Assembly (NCBI GenBank): GCA_947478865.1
Contig: CANJXF010000023.1
Location: 1-61,705 of the forward strand
DNA length: 61,705 nt
Origin: Verrucomicrobiales bacterium
GTDB lineage: Bacteria > Verrucomicrobiota > Verrucomicrobiia > Limisphaerales > CANJXF01
Direction: 5' to 3'
A model generated the notes under the pieces. It did not search any database. It had not been told where the DNA came from and worked only from the letters and a program-made list of their open reading frames with translations. Position numbers and translations under genes: made by a program. Below are positions 16,975 through 26,689 of the stretch, piece by piece; position 1 is the stretch's first letter, and the number at the start of each line of letters is the position of its first letter.

Positions 16975-19900
16975 TTACGGAGCTTCCACCGCGGTAATAA
17001 TCTGTTGCGCAAGATGGATTAATTCCTGAGCGAGCAGCGGATTCAGGGGAGCGACCTGGGCTTGAACCTTTTTTACGAACGCCTCCAACGTGTTCGCACC
17101 GGCAGTGAAGTTGCCTCTTTCGAACGCGGCAGCGGCCGCATCCAGGCTCGCGTAAAGTGGCTGGCTGTTTCGTGGAACATTACCTTCATCCAATAATAGA
17201 CGAATCTCAGCCACGCCGCCGCTCGGCCGGATGATCTCGAAATTGATATTGGTGGTTCCGCTGTCGTGCCCATCACTGACCACAAGGGTGAGGTTATGCT
17301 CGCCCACAACGATGACGTTCGTGGAAACGATGCTGGTGGAGATGGGGTTCGTTGTTCCGGAAAGGAACCACGAGAAATCCAAGTGGTCATTTTCCACATC
17401 CCAGGACTCAGTGCCGTCAAGCACGACGGAGGCATTCGTGTTGTTTGCAGACAGGATTAGAATCCTGCTGGACGCGCCGGAAGTCAAAAACCGCGGCGAG
17501 ATCGTCGCAATCGCAAAGGGCGCATCGTTCACGGGATTGACGGTGATGCTGACCGTCGCAACCGACGAATCCGCTTGGCCATCGTTGACCTTGAAATCGA
17601 AGCTATCCGGGCCGAAATAGTTCGTGGCGGGAAAATAAAGGACGTTTGGTCCCGTCGCGGTCCAGCTTCCGTGGTTCGGTGGGGTGACGATGGTATAGGT
17701 CAGTGGATCGCCATCGGCATCGCTGGCGGCCAGTGTTATGGGCAAAGAGGTATCTTCGTTAACCGAAAGCGATTGCGATTGGGATGCGGGGATGTCATTG
17801 ACCGACTGGATTTTGATGGAAACGATGGCAAGTGCAGAACTTGCTAAACCGTCGTTGACCCGGAACGTGAAACTGTCTGGACCAAAGTAATTTGGGTCGG
17901 GTGAATACACCGAGGCTAGCGTTCCAGGAGGACTTTGATTCAATAGCCTGACCGAGCCGTGCTGAGGCAATGAAACCAGCTCGAATCCGATTGAATCTCC
18001 GTCCAAATCAGAACCGATGAGGGCGATGTTTAAGAGCGTGTCTTCGAGGGTTTCTGCGTTTTTTGAAATGGCCTCGGGTGGGTGATTTACGATCAATGTC
18101 GCATTGGAACTCAACGCTGCGCCCAGCCCATTTGTGATGCGAACCGAGTAGTTGCCGGTATTGCTAAACTGAAGGTTGGCCAGGTTCAACGATTGATTCG
18201 TGGCACCGAGGATATCGGTTCCATTGAACTGCCATTGATAACGCAATGTGGGTGATCCTGATGCTTCGACCGAAAAGCTGAAGGCGGCATCGGAGTTCAC
18301 CTTTCCGCCCTGGGGTCCGGTGATGATTCGCGGCGGACCCATCGGCTCAACCAGCTCGACGACTCCGTTGAAAGGGCGGGCTCCATCGAAGACCCGTTCG
18401 CCCCAATCATTCCACTTTCCAGCTTGCGCGTGACCCAGTTGGTAAATTGTCACAAAATCTTCGCCGGTCAGGGCGTTGTTCGGTTCGCCCGCAGCCCAGT
18501 TTGTGAAAGTGACCGTTTCTTTGCTCGACCAAACGAAGCGGCTTTCCGTGGCGACGTCGTTCAAGCCAATCCACAAGAGCCGATTCACACCGTTGTAACC
18601 CGCCAGGGTATTGAAAACCCACTCTTGCTCGGCCGCGTTTCTAATCGTGGCCAGGTGCCCGCCCAGTTCCGCCGCCGCGCGTTCGGACCAAGTCCAGGTC
18701 GCCGGGCTGAGGAGCACGTAGAAATGTCGATTCGCTGGGTTGGCAAACACAGGGCTTGTTGGAACGGGTGGCGACAATTCAATCTGCCAGCGAAGTCTGG
18801 CATTCGCGCGACCACCGGCGGTGTCTTCGCCCCAACCCGTGCTACAGCAACAAGTATCTCTTGCCCTCAAAGTGAGGCTCGCCGTGTTGCCTGTTACAGA
18901 AACCGCGCTAGTCACATCGATTTCAGCAAGCACATGACCCAACTGGCACCTTTGGTTGGCGGAATCCGGCGTCACTAAAATATTTCCAACATATCCCACG
19001 TCATCAGCCGTTCCGGAGACGATGGACACTTTGATGCTTTTGATCGGTGCGGCGAAGGTGCGGGTGATGCGGCAATCGGCGTAACTGTCAACCGCTGTAT
19101 TCGTTCCGTAAGTGTGCTCCGTCAGGTCATTAATGGCGTTCGTGAGCAGTGCCGTGCTGTCGATTGATTGCGGCGCTCCATGATAAGTCAGCGTCGGGTC
19201 CACCAGAATCTCCTGGACGAGTTCCTGCCCAAACCAATTGGTGTCGCCTTGCAACATGCTCCAGTGGTTCGTGTATAAGCCGGGCGTCGAAGGTGCGCGG
19301 AGTGACAAGGAAAAAGTTTTAGGACGGCCCCGGAAGATTCCGCCGTAGGTCGGGATGTTATCTTGGGTGTCATCAATGGGGTAGCGGGCCGATCCGAACA
19401 AAGTGGGGTCGAGAAATTCTTTCTGGCCAAAACGATAGCCGCTGGCCTGCGACCACTTGGCGTCGCCCTCATTGCGCACAATCACCTGCACGGTCCGGGT
19501 TTCGCCGGGCAGCATGCGATTAGGGAGATTGTGCCAAAGGATTTTCGCATCGCGCTCGGGCCAATCGTTAAATGTGGATGCGCCGCGTGCGGTCGTTTTG
19601 ATGTATTCGTAAGGATCACCGGTGGCTGACCAGGTATCGCTATTCGTGTTCCCGCTGCCGTTTCGGACATAAGGCGCACCGGGGTTGGCTGCATAGATGC
19701 CGGTGCCTTCATCGTATTCGTTCCAGCTCTCAACATAAACCCGGCGATAGAATGCCCGACTTACCTGGTTCCATGCGTTGCTGTAAAAAACGCCGCCGCC
19801 GCGCGCGAGAAAATCGCCCGGATTGCGGATGTTCTGGTCCCAGTAACCGCCCTTCAGTTGGAGCGCATTGAGTCGCGCCCACGAGGCGCCGTGCGAATAT

Positions 19901-20688
19901 TCGTTGACCTCGAACTGAGGCACTTTTTCGTCCGCCCAGCGGAAGGTTGGATCGTTCAGCGCCGTTGTGACCATGTAAATTCCGTTGGTGAACAGCGGAT
20001 GGTTGGAAGCGAAGGCTGCGCGCAGCCGCGACTCAACGTCGGCGCGAGTCAGGGACGAGAGATTGGTCAGGTTGAATTTCACATGCCACGTGTCCAGCAC
20101 CGGGCGACCGTCGATTCGCGCCAGATAATCGTCCGCGTAAACATCCTGATTCACGCTGTAATACTGGTTAAACCAGCGGATGTATTGATTAACAAACTCC
20201 TCTTTGCCAGCTGGCGTGGCCACATTGACCTGCGGTTGCTGATTCCATGTGATAATCGGGTCGAGAAACGGCGCCACCTTCGGAACGTTCCAACCTTCGC
20301 GACGCAATTGGTTGAGCGCTTGGAATAAGTTCACCCGTTGCTGCTCCGAGGAGGGAATTAAGTGAACATAGAGCATATCGAAGTTGGCGGCCATCATCTG
20401 CTGGATCTGGATCCGCCAAAAGTTGGTTGTGCCGGTCCAATTTGATCTCCCTTCGACTGGTCGCCACGGTCCCGTCAACTGGCCTCCATCGGTCGTGAAC
20501 CACTGAAAAACACTCACGCTGACGAGATGGTTGGTGGAGCTAAAAGAAGGGCTCGGGGCGAACAGCCCAGACGCAGTTTGCGCCTGCAAAAAGCTGGCGG
20601 CGAATCCAAGAAAAACTGAGATCAAGCCAAAGAGCAAACAAGCTTTTCTTGGGGTTCTCGAAAGTCGGTTTTCTGCGCAATGTGTCAT
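16975..20688 (-). CDS. Giant secreted protein: glycoside-hydrolase-like, C-type lectin, cadherin-like, PKD, FIMAH
   Basis: 1237 aa, exported (signal region LLFGLISVFLGFAASFLQAQ). Approximate domains: 45-370 a barrel-like region with many Trp and acid residues (FQWFTTDGGQ, VYVESWNEYDEGTG) resembling DUF5010/GH71-99-like endo-acting glycosidases; 376-500 an Ig-like NBR1-type domain; 510-645 a beta module with CCCSTGWGEDT; 650-775 a C-type lectin domain (HLATIRNAAEQEW, WAAGEPNNA, GKWNDW); 780-865 Ig-like; 866-1052 two cadherin-like repeats; 1055-1150 PKD-like; 1155-1237 FIMAH-like. It is probably a polysaccharide-active or surface-binding protein, but no catalytic residues can be assigned. Its C-terminal domain is related to that of the LamG gene at 0.4 kb. 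Confidence 0.85.
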   Translation of the reverse strand: MTHCAENRLSRTPRKACLLFGLISVFLGFAASFLQAQTASGLFAPSPSFSSTNHLVSVSVFQWFTTDGGQLTGPWRPVEGRSNWTGTTNFWRIQIQQMMAANFDMLYVHLIPSSEQQRVNLFQALNQLRREGWNVPKVAPFLDPIITWNQQPQVNVATPAGKEEFVNQYIRWFNQYYSVNQDVYADDYLARIDGRPVLDTWHVKFNLTNLSSLTRADVESRLRAAFASNHPLFTNGIYMVTTALNDPTFRWADEKVPQFEVNEYSHGASWARLNALQLKGGYWDQNIRNPGDFLARGGGVFYSNAWNQVSRAFYRRVYVESWNEYDEGTGIYAANPGAPYVRNGSGNTNSDTWSATGDPYEYIKTTARGASTFNDWPERDAKILWHNLPNRMLPGETRTVQVIVRNEGDAKWSQASGYRFGQKEFLDPTLFGSARYPIDDTQDNIPTYGGIFRGRPKTFSLSLRAPSTPGLYTNHWSMLQGDTNWFGQELVQEILVDPTLTYHGAPQSIDSTALLTNAINDLTEHTYGTNTAVDSYADCRITRTFAAPIKSIKVSIVSGTADDVGYVGNILVTPDSANQRCQLGHVLAEIDVTSAVSVTGNTASLTLRARDTCCCSTGWGEDTAGGRANARLRWQIELSPPVPTSPVFANPANRHFYVLLSPATWTWSERAAAELGGHLATIRNAAEQEWVFNTLAGYNGVNRLLWIGLNDVATESRFVWSSKETVTFTNWAAGEPNNALTGEDFVTIYQLGHAQAGKWNDWGERVFDGARPFNGVVELVEPMGPPRIITGPQGGKVNSDAAFSFSVEASGSPTLRYQWQFNGTDILGATNQSLNLANLQFSNTGNYSVRITNGLGAALSSNATLIVNHPPEAISKNAETLEDTLLNIALIGSDLDGDSIGFELVSLPQHGSVRLLNQSPPGTLASVYSPDPNYFGPDSFTFRVNDGLASSALAIVSIKIQSVNDIPASQSQSLSVNEDTSLPITLAASDADGDPLTYTIVTPPNHGSWTATGPNVLYFPATNYFGPDSFDFKVNDGQADSSVATVSITVNPVNDAPFAIATISPRFLTSGASSRILILSANNTNASVVLDGTESWDVENDHLDFSWFLSGTTNPISTSIVSTNVIVVGEHNLTLVVSDGHDSGTTNINFEIIRPSGGVAEIRLLLDEGNVPRNSQPLYASLDAAAAAFERGNFTAGANTLEAFVKKVQAQVAPLNPLLAQELIHLAQQIITAVEAP

Positions 20689-20780
20689 GATTCGACCGTG
20701 AACTTTTCAGCAAAAACGTCAAGATTCAAATCGGGTTCCGTGCTCTCCTCTCAGCATCTAGTGAATCGAAGCGGGAAGAA

Positions 20781-20837
20781 GGGCTCGAGGCGGTCGAGCC
20801 CATAAAAAAATGCGCCAGGCTAATCTGCCTGGCGCAT
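20781..20837 (-). terminator. Terminator downstream of degP/htrA
   Basis: An 11-bp perfect stem (20810-20820 with 20827-20837, loop TAATCT) whose minus-strand product runs into a T7 tract. It is the intrinsic terminator of the protease gene that ends at 20863. A second inverted repeat (GGGCTCGA 20781-20788 with TCGAGCCC 20794-20801) follows, so the transcript end has a tandem hairpin. Confidence 0.85.
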
Positions 20838-20862
20838 GGTTCCCACCCAAAAAAAGATGTCG

Positions 20863-22347
20863 TTAATCCTCTTTCAATACCGTGATGCGGCTGGTCCCTT
20901 TGCTCAGGTAGTTGACGATGACGCCGCTCTTGGCATCCGCGCCTTTGAGCGCGTCACGGAATTGTTTCAAGTTTGCTACCGGCGTCCGGTTGACTTCGGT
21001 GATCACATCGCCTGGCTTGATTTCTTTTTCCGCTGCCGGGCTGCCTTGTTCCACGGCGGTCACGAGCACGCCGGAAGTCACCTCAATGCCGTATTCATCC
21101 GCCAGTTGTTTGGTCATCGGGCGGACAGTTAAGCCAAAGCTCGCTGGTTCCGTGCCGGTGGATTTCTCATTTTGGCCGGCCGCATCCTTCTCCTCGCCGG
21201 GGAACGCGTCGGTTTTAACTTTAATCTTCAAGTTCTTGGTTTTCTTGGCCGCATCGAGCCGGGCGACGTCGAGCGTGACGGTCTGGCCAACTTTTTTGTA
21301 GGCGATTTCTTCCTTCAATTCGCGCGCGGTCTTCACAGATTTCCCATCGACGCCGAGGATGATGTCGCCCGCTTTTAATTCGGATTTTGCAGCGGGACCG
21401 TCCGGGGAGATTCCGCGCACGACCACTCCATCTTCAATGCCCGGGACGCTCGGTTTGAAATCTTGAAACTCTCGCAAGCCAAGAATCTCAACGCCGATGC
21501 GGGAGCGGGTGAATTTCCCTTCCTTGATCAGATGCGGCATGACCTGCTTGGCGAGATTGCTGGGAATTGCGAAACCGATGCCTGTATTCATTCCCGCGAT
21601 CATTGAATTGATGCCAATGACCTCGCCGTAAAGATTGACGAGCGGGCCGCCACTGTTGCCCGGGTTGATGCTCGCGTCGGTCTGGATAAAGTCCTGGTCC
21701 AGCGATGGATCGAAAATGACCGAACGCCCCTTCGCGCTGACGTGGCCAATGGTGACGCTGTAATCCAGGCTGAACGGCGCGCCAACCGCGATGGCGAATT
21801 CTCCGACTCGCGTGGTGGAGGAATCGGCCATCTTCAGCGGCACTAAACCGGTCGCGTTGATTTTGATGACGGCGAGGTCGGATTGCGGATCGCGGCCTGT
21901 GACTTCAGCGGTGAAAGAGCGGCCGTCCTTGAACCGCACGTTGATTTTTTCCGCATCGTCCACGACGTGATTATTGGTCAAAATATAACCATCTTCCGTC
22001 ACGACAAAACCTGAGCCTTGCCCGGTGGCGTTGCGAGGAGAGCGGCGTTGGCGTGGCTGCGTTCCGCGCTGGCGGCCTTCCTCGTTGAAAAAACGTTTGC
22101 GCAATTCCGGCGGGAGCATGTCCATCCATGAGGTGTCCTCGTCGGATTGGCGGGCACTCTCCTTTTGCGTCACCTGGATCACCACGACCGCAGGGGAGAC
22201 TTTGTCCGCGACTTCAATGAAGGCCTGGTTCAATTGCCGCGCCATTTCCAGCGCGGGTGAAGTGTCTTTCGCGTGCGCCGGCGACCCGGATAAAACGAGA
22301 CAGCCTGCGGCGATTAAACCTGAGAGGAAAATTTTCAATGTTTTCAT
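20863..22347 (-). CDS. degP: Do/DegP-family periplasmic serine protease (HtrA)
   Basis: Periplasmic protease/chaperone that degrades misfolded envelope proteins. 494 aa: a signal peptide (MKTLKIFLSGLIAAGCLVLSGSPAHA), a trypsin-like domain with catalytic His127 (TNNHVV), Asp157 (SDLAVI) and Ser232 (NPGNSGGP), then two PDZ domains (about 285-375 and 400-490). Length and architecture are those of DegP/DegQ/MucD; the exact paralogue cannot be decided. The gene is divergent from deoC with about 200 bases between and ends in a strong terminator, so it is its own unit. Confidence 0.95.
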   Translation of the reverse strand: MKTLKIFLSGLIAAGCLVLSGSPAHAKDTSPALEMARQLNQAFIEVADKVSPAVVVIQVTQKESARQSDEDTSWMDMLPPELRKRFFNEEGRQRGTQPRQRRSPRNATGQGSGFVVTEDGYILTNNHVVDDAEKINVRFKDGRSFTAEVTGRDPQSDLAVIKINATGLVPLKMADSSTTRVGEFAIAVGAPFSLDYSVTIGHVSAKGRSVIFDPSLDQDFIQTDASINPGNSGGPLVNLYGEVIGINSMIAGMNTGIGFAIPSNLAKQVMPHLIKEGKFTRSRIGVEILGLREFQDFKPSVPGIEDGVVVRGISPDGPAAKSELKAGDIILGVDGKSVKTARELKEEIAYKKVGQTVTLDVARLDAAKKTKNLKIKVKTDAFPGEEKDAAGQNEKSTGTEPASFGLTVRPMTKQLADEYGIEVTSGVLVTAVEQGSPAAEKEIKPGDVITEVNRTPVANLKQFRDALKGADAKSGVIVNYLSKGTSRITVLKED

Positions 22348-22553
22348 TTTCTTTAATTCTATTCCGTAACGTATGGAGCTTGTTCCACCCGAAATTGTTC
22401 AAAATAGATTTCAGCAATCTATTTGACTATCCCGCGAGCCCAAACTCGATTTGTTTAAACTCTAATGCAGGATTTTTGCATGCGCAAAACCACCGCTGCC
22501 ACGGATTGATTCCGAATTGCACACCTGCGGGAGATTAACTAGGTTCTCCGCCC

Positions 22554-23489
22554 ATGACAACGTCGCCTCCTCTTTTGCCTGCTAAGCGTTTTCAAGCCAT
22601 GCGAGAGCTTGTGCCCACGGTCGACCAGGTCATGGTCGAGGAACGCGCGGCTGCATTTGGCAAACGCAGCATCAAGGCCGCCACCAAACTCGCCGGTTTG
22701 AAAATGGCGGTTTCGATGATGGATTTGACGACGCTCGAAGGAAAAGACACGCCCGGCAAAGTCGCTTATCTCTGCCGGAAAGCACTTCAACCAATGGACG
22801 CCAAATACCACGTACCGAGTTGCGGGGCGGTTTGCGTGTATCCAAACATGGTGAAATACGCGCGAAAATTTCTCGGCGAAAACTCTCCCGTCCACGTCGC
22901 CTCGGTCGCAACGGGATTTCCCAGCGGACAAGTTCCCCTGCGCGTGAAGCTCGAAGAAACCCGCCGCGCGGCAGGCGACGGCGCGGACGAAATCGACATG
23001 GTCATCGATCGGGGCGCATTTCTCATGGGGGATTATGCGAAAGTCTTTGACGAAATCGTCGCCGTCAAAGAAGCCTGCGGCACCGCCCATCTCAAGGTCA
23101 TTTTGGAAACCGGCGAACTCGTCACCTACGACAACGTCCGCCTCGCGAGCCAAATCGCGATGGAAGCCGGCGGAGATTTTATCAAAACATCGACGGGAAA
23201 AGTTTCGCCCGCCGCCACCATCCCCGTCACCCTCGTGATGCTCGAAGCCATTCGCGATTATTTTTTTGCGACAGGGATTCGGATCGGAATGAAACCCGCG
23301 GGAGGAATTCGCAATTCCAAGCAGGCGCTCGCCTATCTTGTGATGGTGAAGGAAACCCTCGGTGACGATTGGCTCACGCCGGATTTATTCCGCTTCGGCG
23401 CAAGCGCATTGCTTAACGACGTCCTCATGCAAATCGTCAAAACCGTGGAAGGCAATTATCAGAACCTCGATTATTTTTCGCAGCCATGA
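22554..23489 (+). CDS. deoC: Deoxyribose-phosphate aldolase
   Basis: Cleaves 2-deoxyribose 5-phosphate to glyceraldehyde 3-phosphate and acetaldehyde in deoxynucleoside breakdown. 311 aa, a class I aldolase barrel. Motifs: the DLTTLEGKDT segment (about 57-66), VASVATGFPSGQ, the KVILETGEL strand with its Lys, and FIKTSTGKVSPAAT with the Schiff-base Lys, then GMKPAGGIR with the proton-relay Lys. It is longer than E. coli DeoC, like the type that stands beside aldehyde dehydrogenases. An aldehyde dehydrogenase gene occurs 3 kb downstream on the same strand and could oxidise the acetaldehyde. Confidence 0.93.
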   Translation: MTTSPPLLPAKRFQAMRELVPTVDQVMVEERAAAFGKRSIKAATKLAGLKMAVSMMDLTTLEGKDTPGKVAYLCRKALQPMDAKYHVPSCGAVCVYPNMVKYARKFLGENSPVHVASVATGFPSGQVPLRVKLEETRRAAGDGADEIDMVIDRGAFLMGDYAKVFDEIVAVKEACGTAHLKVILETGELVTYDNVRLASQIAMEAGGDFIKTSTGKVSPAATIPVTLVMLEAIRDYFFATGIRIGMKPAGGIRNSKQALAYLVMVKETLGDDWLTPDLFRFGASALLNDVLMQIVKTVEGNYQNLDYFSQP

Positions 23490-23514
23490 GAAAGATAGCT
23501 AAACAATAACTCCC

Positions 23515-24843
23515 TTGAATGTTGGTCGCAAACTAACGAAAGCTTACCTGTTCAGTGCATGGCAACCGTCTGCTTTGGCTTTGGGTATTTTCGGTCTCCT
23601 GTTTGTCAATGAACTGAAGCTTCATAATTTGTTCGTTGGTTGGGCGCTGCTGTTCGCTTTGGCTGCAAGTTTCATCGGCCTGCTTGCATCTGGAGTTGTT
23701 CAGGTGATCAAAGGCCGAAGATTATTCGGTATGATCAACCTGCTTGCGTTCCCCATGATCGGCTTAATTGTCGCTTGGGGATTTGGATTTCTCTTGTTCG
23801 CAGGATTGTTTCACGAAGAACCCGATAATTTTGGCAAAGACATCGTAATTCCGGCCGGCATGAGGGCGAGCGAACCGTTAGAAATGTTCGACGAACCGGG
23901 TGACGCTGCAATTGATAAATTCACCGAAACTATCATCGCGGCGTTCTCGACAAACAAACCTTTTGCTGGAAGCCAGCTTGTTTCGACTGATCTCCCGATC
24001 TTAAACGAATTCGCAACCACCAATCGCCAGCAGTTGATTCAACAGCTCTCTGCAGATCCACGGTGGTTTGTTACGGAAGAAGGAGGGAAGGCTTATGCTT
24101 ATCGCCGACTTACAATCGGTGGAAGATGGCAGAATTCTCTTAATGGGTTCTACAGCAGTTCTAGCATCGCACCCTCATCGGAAATGCATTTTCAAACACG
24201 GATCGTTATCGGTTTCGACGGGCCGGTATTTGCCGAACCGTTCCGGAGAATCATCACCGAGGCCAAGATTGGCTCTGGACTGGTGCCGATTAGGGTCGTG
24301 GATGCTAAAAACGATCAAGGCAAGGAATCTTATCTGCTTCTCCAAGGCTCGCGAGCTTCAGTTGAAATTTTTGAACAGTCGCTCCTCGATGCCAGGCCGG
24401 CTACCCAACTAGCCTTAGGGGAGTTGCGCCGCGAACTGGCAGCCATCTTAAGCTTCACGAATGCGGTCGCTTTGTCTCACCCACCGGCACTCCAGACGGG
24501 TGATCCGGAGATTCATTTGGCGAAGTTCATGCAGGGTGGAATCTATCAGGTGCGCGCTTTTGTTAATCCAGGTGAAACGAGGCGGGCTTACCTAAAAGTT
24601 TTCGAAGCAACAAAAAACACCCCTCTTTCGGCTGATCGAATCCAGCAACGATCAATTTCGAGGATTGGCTGGTCCACAAACTTGTCAGAAAAATTTCGCT
24701 ACCAAAGCGAGATCACAGTTTACGAAGGAGATTGGGGCACATTTTATCCTGCCCGTTTCGAACTTTGGTTTGCTCCAGATTCAGGAAATTCGGAACGCAA
24801 ACTCGTCGACCGAATCTTTCGCATTGAAGGATGGCAGCGGTAA
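23515..24843 (+). CDS. Membrane-anchored protein of unknown function
   Basis: 442 aa beginning at TTG 23515; the first in-frame ATG lies beyond the membrane helices, so TTG is preferred although no clear ribosome site is visible. Three hydrophobic segments occupy about residues 14-100 (SALALGIFGLLFV, GWALLFALAASFIGLLASGVV, NLLAFPMIGLIVAWGFGFLLF). A large soluble domain of about 340 residues follows, with no motif I recognise. It is probably anchored in the inner membrane with its C-terminal domain outside. It lies 25 bases after deoC. Function unknown. Confidence 0.7.
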   Translation: MNVGRKLTKAYLFSAWQPSALALGIFGLLFVNELKLHNLFVGWALLFALAASFIGLLASGVVQVIKGRRLFGMINLLAFPMIGLIVAWGFGFLLFAGLFHEEPDNFGKDIVIPAGMRASEPLEMFDEPGDAAIDKFTETIIAAFSTNKPFAGSQLVSTDLPILNEFATTNRQQLIQQLSADPRWFVTEEGGKAYAYRRLTIGGRWQNSLNGFYSSSSIAPSSEMHFQTRIVIGFDGPVFAEPFRRIITEAKIGSGLVPIRVVDAKNDQGKESYLLLQGSRASVEIFEQSLLDARPATQLALGELRRELAAILSFTNAVALSHPPALQTGDPEIHLAKFMQGGIYQVRAFVNPGETRRAYLKVFEATKNTPLSADRIQQRSISRIGWSTNLSEKFRYQSEITVYEGDWGTFYPARFELWFAPDSGNSERKLVDRIFRIEGWQR

Positions 24844-24918
24844 ATATTCCTGTGCAAAATAAAGCGAAACAGAGGGATGTTGCTTGAACGCCCTTCGTGA
24901 TCGCGTCAGTTTGAAACC

Positions 24919-26664
24919 ATGAAGCCCGAATTCAAAGTCCAGTTTGCCAGCCCCAGTGCGAGAGTCGTCTCGTGTTTCCTATATTTTTGCGTGTTCGTCA
25001 TCAGCGCATCTCTGGTCCCATTTTCCCTTTGTGCCGCCGATCCTTCCAACGCATTTCCCAAACTGCAAGGGGTTCGTCGCATTGTCGTTCTCGGCGACAG
25101 CATCACCTACGCGGGGCAATACGTTGATTTTCTCGACGCATGTTTGGTCAGCCGTCTACCCGACCGGCATTTTGAAATTCTGAACCTTGGTCTGCCAAGC
25201 GAAACCGCCTCGGGCCTTTCGGAAGCTGGCCATGCCGGCGGACAATTTCCGCGACCCGACGTGCATGAGCGACTTGGTCGCGTGTTGGAAAAAACCAAGC
25301 CGGACCTCGTCATCGCCTGCTATGGAATGAACGACGGTATCTACCTCCCGTTGAATGAGGAACGGTTTGGCAAATTCAAGGACGGCCTCATTCGCCTGCG
25401 GGAACGGGTTCAGGCATCCGGCGCGAAAATAATTCTCGTGACCCCGCCAACCTTCGACGAAGTCAAAGGCGGAAATCCCGGATATGGCAACACGCTCGAC
25501 CGTTACTCGGAATGGTTGCTGGCGCAGCGCGCGTCCGGTTGGGACGTGGTGGATCTGCACGGGCCGATGAACCGTTACCTTGCCGAGCATCGGGCGAAGG
25601 ATCCCAGCTTTTTTCTCGCGGGCGACGGGGTGCATTGCACCGACCTCGGCCACTGGATCATGGCGAAACAAATCCTGTTGCACCTCGGCCTGGTGGACGT
25701 CGCCAGCATCGACGATCCGAGGGCGATTCTTTCGGGCTATCCGCACGGTGAGGAGTTGCTCAAATTGATTCAGCAGCGCCAGCGCCTGACCAAGGACGCG
25801 TGGTTGACCGACGTGGGTCATCATCGGCCAGGAATGAGCAAGGGCTTGCCGCTCGCCGAAGCCAGCGCCAAAGCAAAGGAAATTGAAGCGCATCTTCCGC
25901 CGCTCACCACGCCATTTCCGGGCAAGCGCTCGGATTGGAATGGATACGACCGATACGATTTTCAGGCGAACGGAAAACCGGCGATTTTGGTTGTGCCGAA
26001 ACACGCGTTGCCCGGAAAACCTTGGGCATGGCGCGGTGAATTTTTTGGCGCATTTCCGAATGCGGATATTGCGCTGCTCGGAAAAGGGTTTCATCTGGCT
26101 TACCTCGAGGTGCCAAATTTGTTTGGCAGTCCTGAAGCGGTGTCGCACTGGAACAATTTCTACCAGGAATTGACTGGAAAATATGGCCTCGCGAAAAAGG
26201 TCGCGCTCATCGGGCTGAGCCGCGGCGGGCTCTATTGCTACAACTGGGCTGTGTCGAACCCCGAGAAAATCGCCTGCCTCTACGCCGACGCTGCCGTTTG
26301 CGATTTTAAGAGCTGGCCGGGCGGCAAACTCAAAGGCCTCGGCAAGGGCAACGGCAGCGCGCCCGAATGGCAGAATGTTCTTAAAGCCTACGCCTTCAAA
26401 TCCGACGCGGAAGCGATCGCCTACGCCAAGAATCCCATCGACAATCTGAAGCCGCTGGCCGACGCGCACGTGCCGCTCTTGCACGTCTACGGCGACGCGG
26501 ACGATGTCGTCCCGTGGGAGGAAAACACCGGCGTGGTGGCTGAGCGTTATCGGAAACTTGGTGGAGACATCACGCTCATTTCAAAACCGGGCGTGGGCCA
26601 TCATCCGCACGGGCTGCAAGATCCAGCTCCGATTGTGGAGTTTATTTTGCAACACAGACCGTAA
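24919..26664 (+). CDS. Exported SGNH hydrolase fused to an alpha/beta hydrolase
   Basis: 581 aa with a signal peptide (about 1-40). The N-terminal half (about 50-260) is an SGNH/GDSL esterase: VVLGDSITYAG with Ser61, the GMND block and the DGVHCTDLGH block supplying Asp and His. The C-terminal half (about 330-581) is an alpha/beta hydrolase with nucleophile elbow GLSRGGL, the Asp in YGDADDVVPW and the His in GVGHHPHG. Both triads look intact, so this may be a two-headed esterase, perhaps a carbohydrate or glycan deacetylase; the substrate is inferred only from export. It lies between deoC and the aldehyde dehydrogenase on the same strand. Confidence 0.85.
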   Translation: MKPEFKVQFASPSARVVSCFLYFCVFVISASLVPFSLCAADPSNAFPKLQGVRRIVVLGDSITYAGQYVDFLDACLVSRLPDRHFEILNLGLPSETASGLSEAGHAGGQFPRPDVHERLGRVLEKTKPDLVIACYGMNDGIYLPLNEERFGKFKDGLIRLRERVQASGAKIILVTPPTFDEVKGGNPGYGNTLDRYSEWLLAQRASGWDVVDLHGPMNRYLAEHRAKDPSFFLAGDGVHCTDLGHWIMAKQILLHLGLVDVASIDDPRAILSGYPHGEELLKLIQQRQRLTKDAWLTDVGHHRPGMSKGLPLAEASAKAKEIEAHLPPLTTPFPGKRSDWNGYDRYDFQANGKPAILVVPKHALPGKPWAWRGEFFGAFPNADIALLGKGFHLAYLEVPNLFGSPEAVSHWNNFYQELTGKYGLAKKVALIGLSRGGLYCYNWAVSNPEKIACLYADAAVCDFKSWPGGKLKGLGKGNGSAPEWQNVLKAYAFKSDAEAIAYAKNPIDNLKPLADAHVPLLHVYGDADDVVPWEENTGVVAERYRKLGGDITLISKPGVGHHPHGLQDPAPIVEFILQHRP

Positions 26665-26689
26665 TGGCCCCTCAAAATTTAAGTCCCCA

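Noticed and set aside
25156-26484. 442-codon minus-strand frame
   Set aside because: It is antisense to the SGNH/alpha-beta hydrolase gene, which has two intact catalytic triads; the antisense translation shows no family features.
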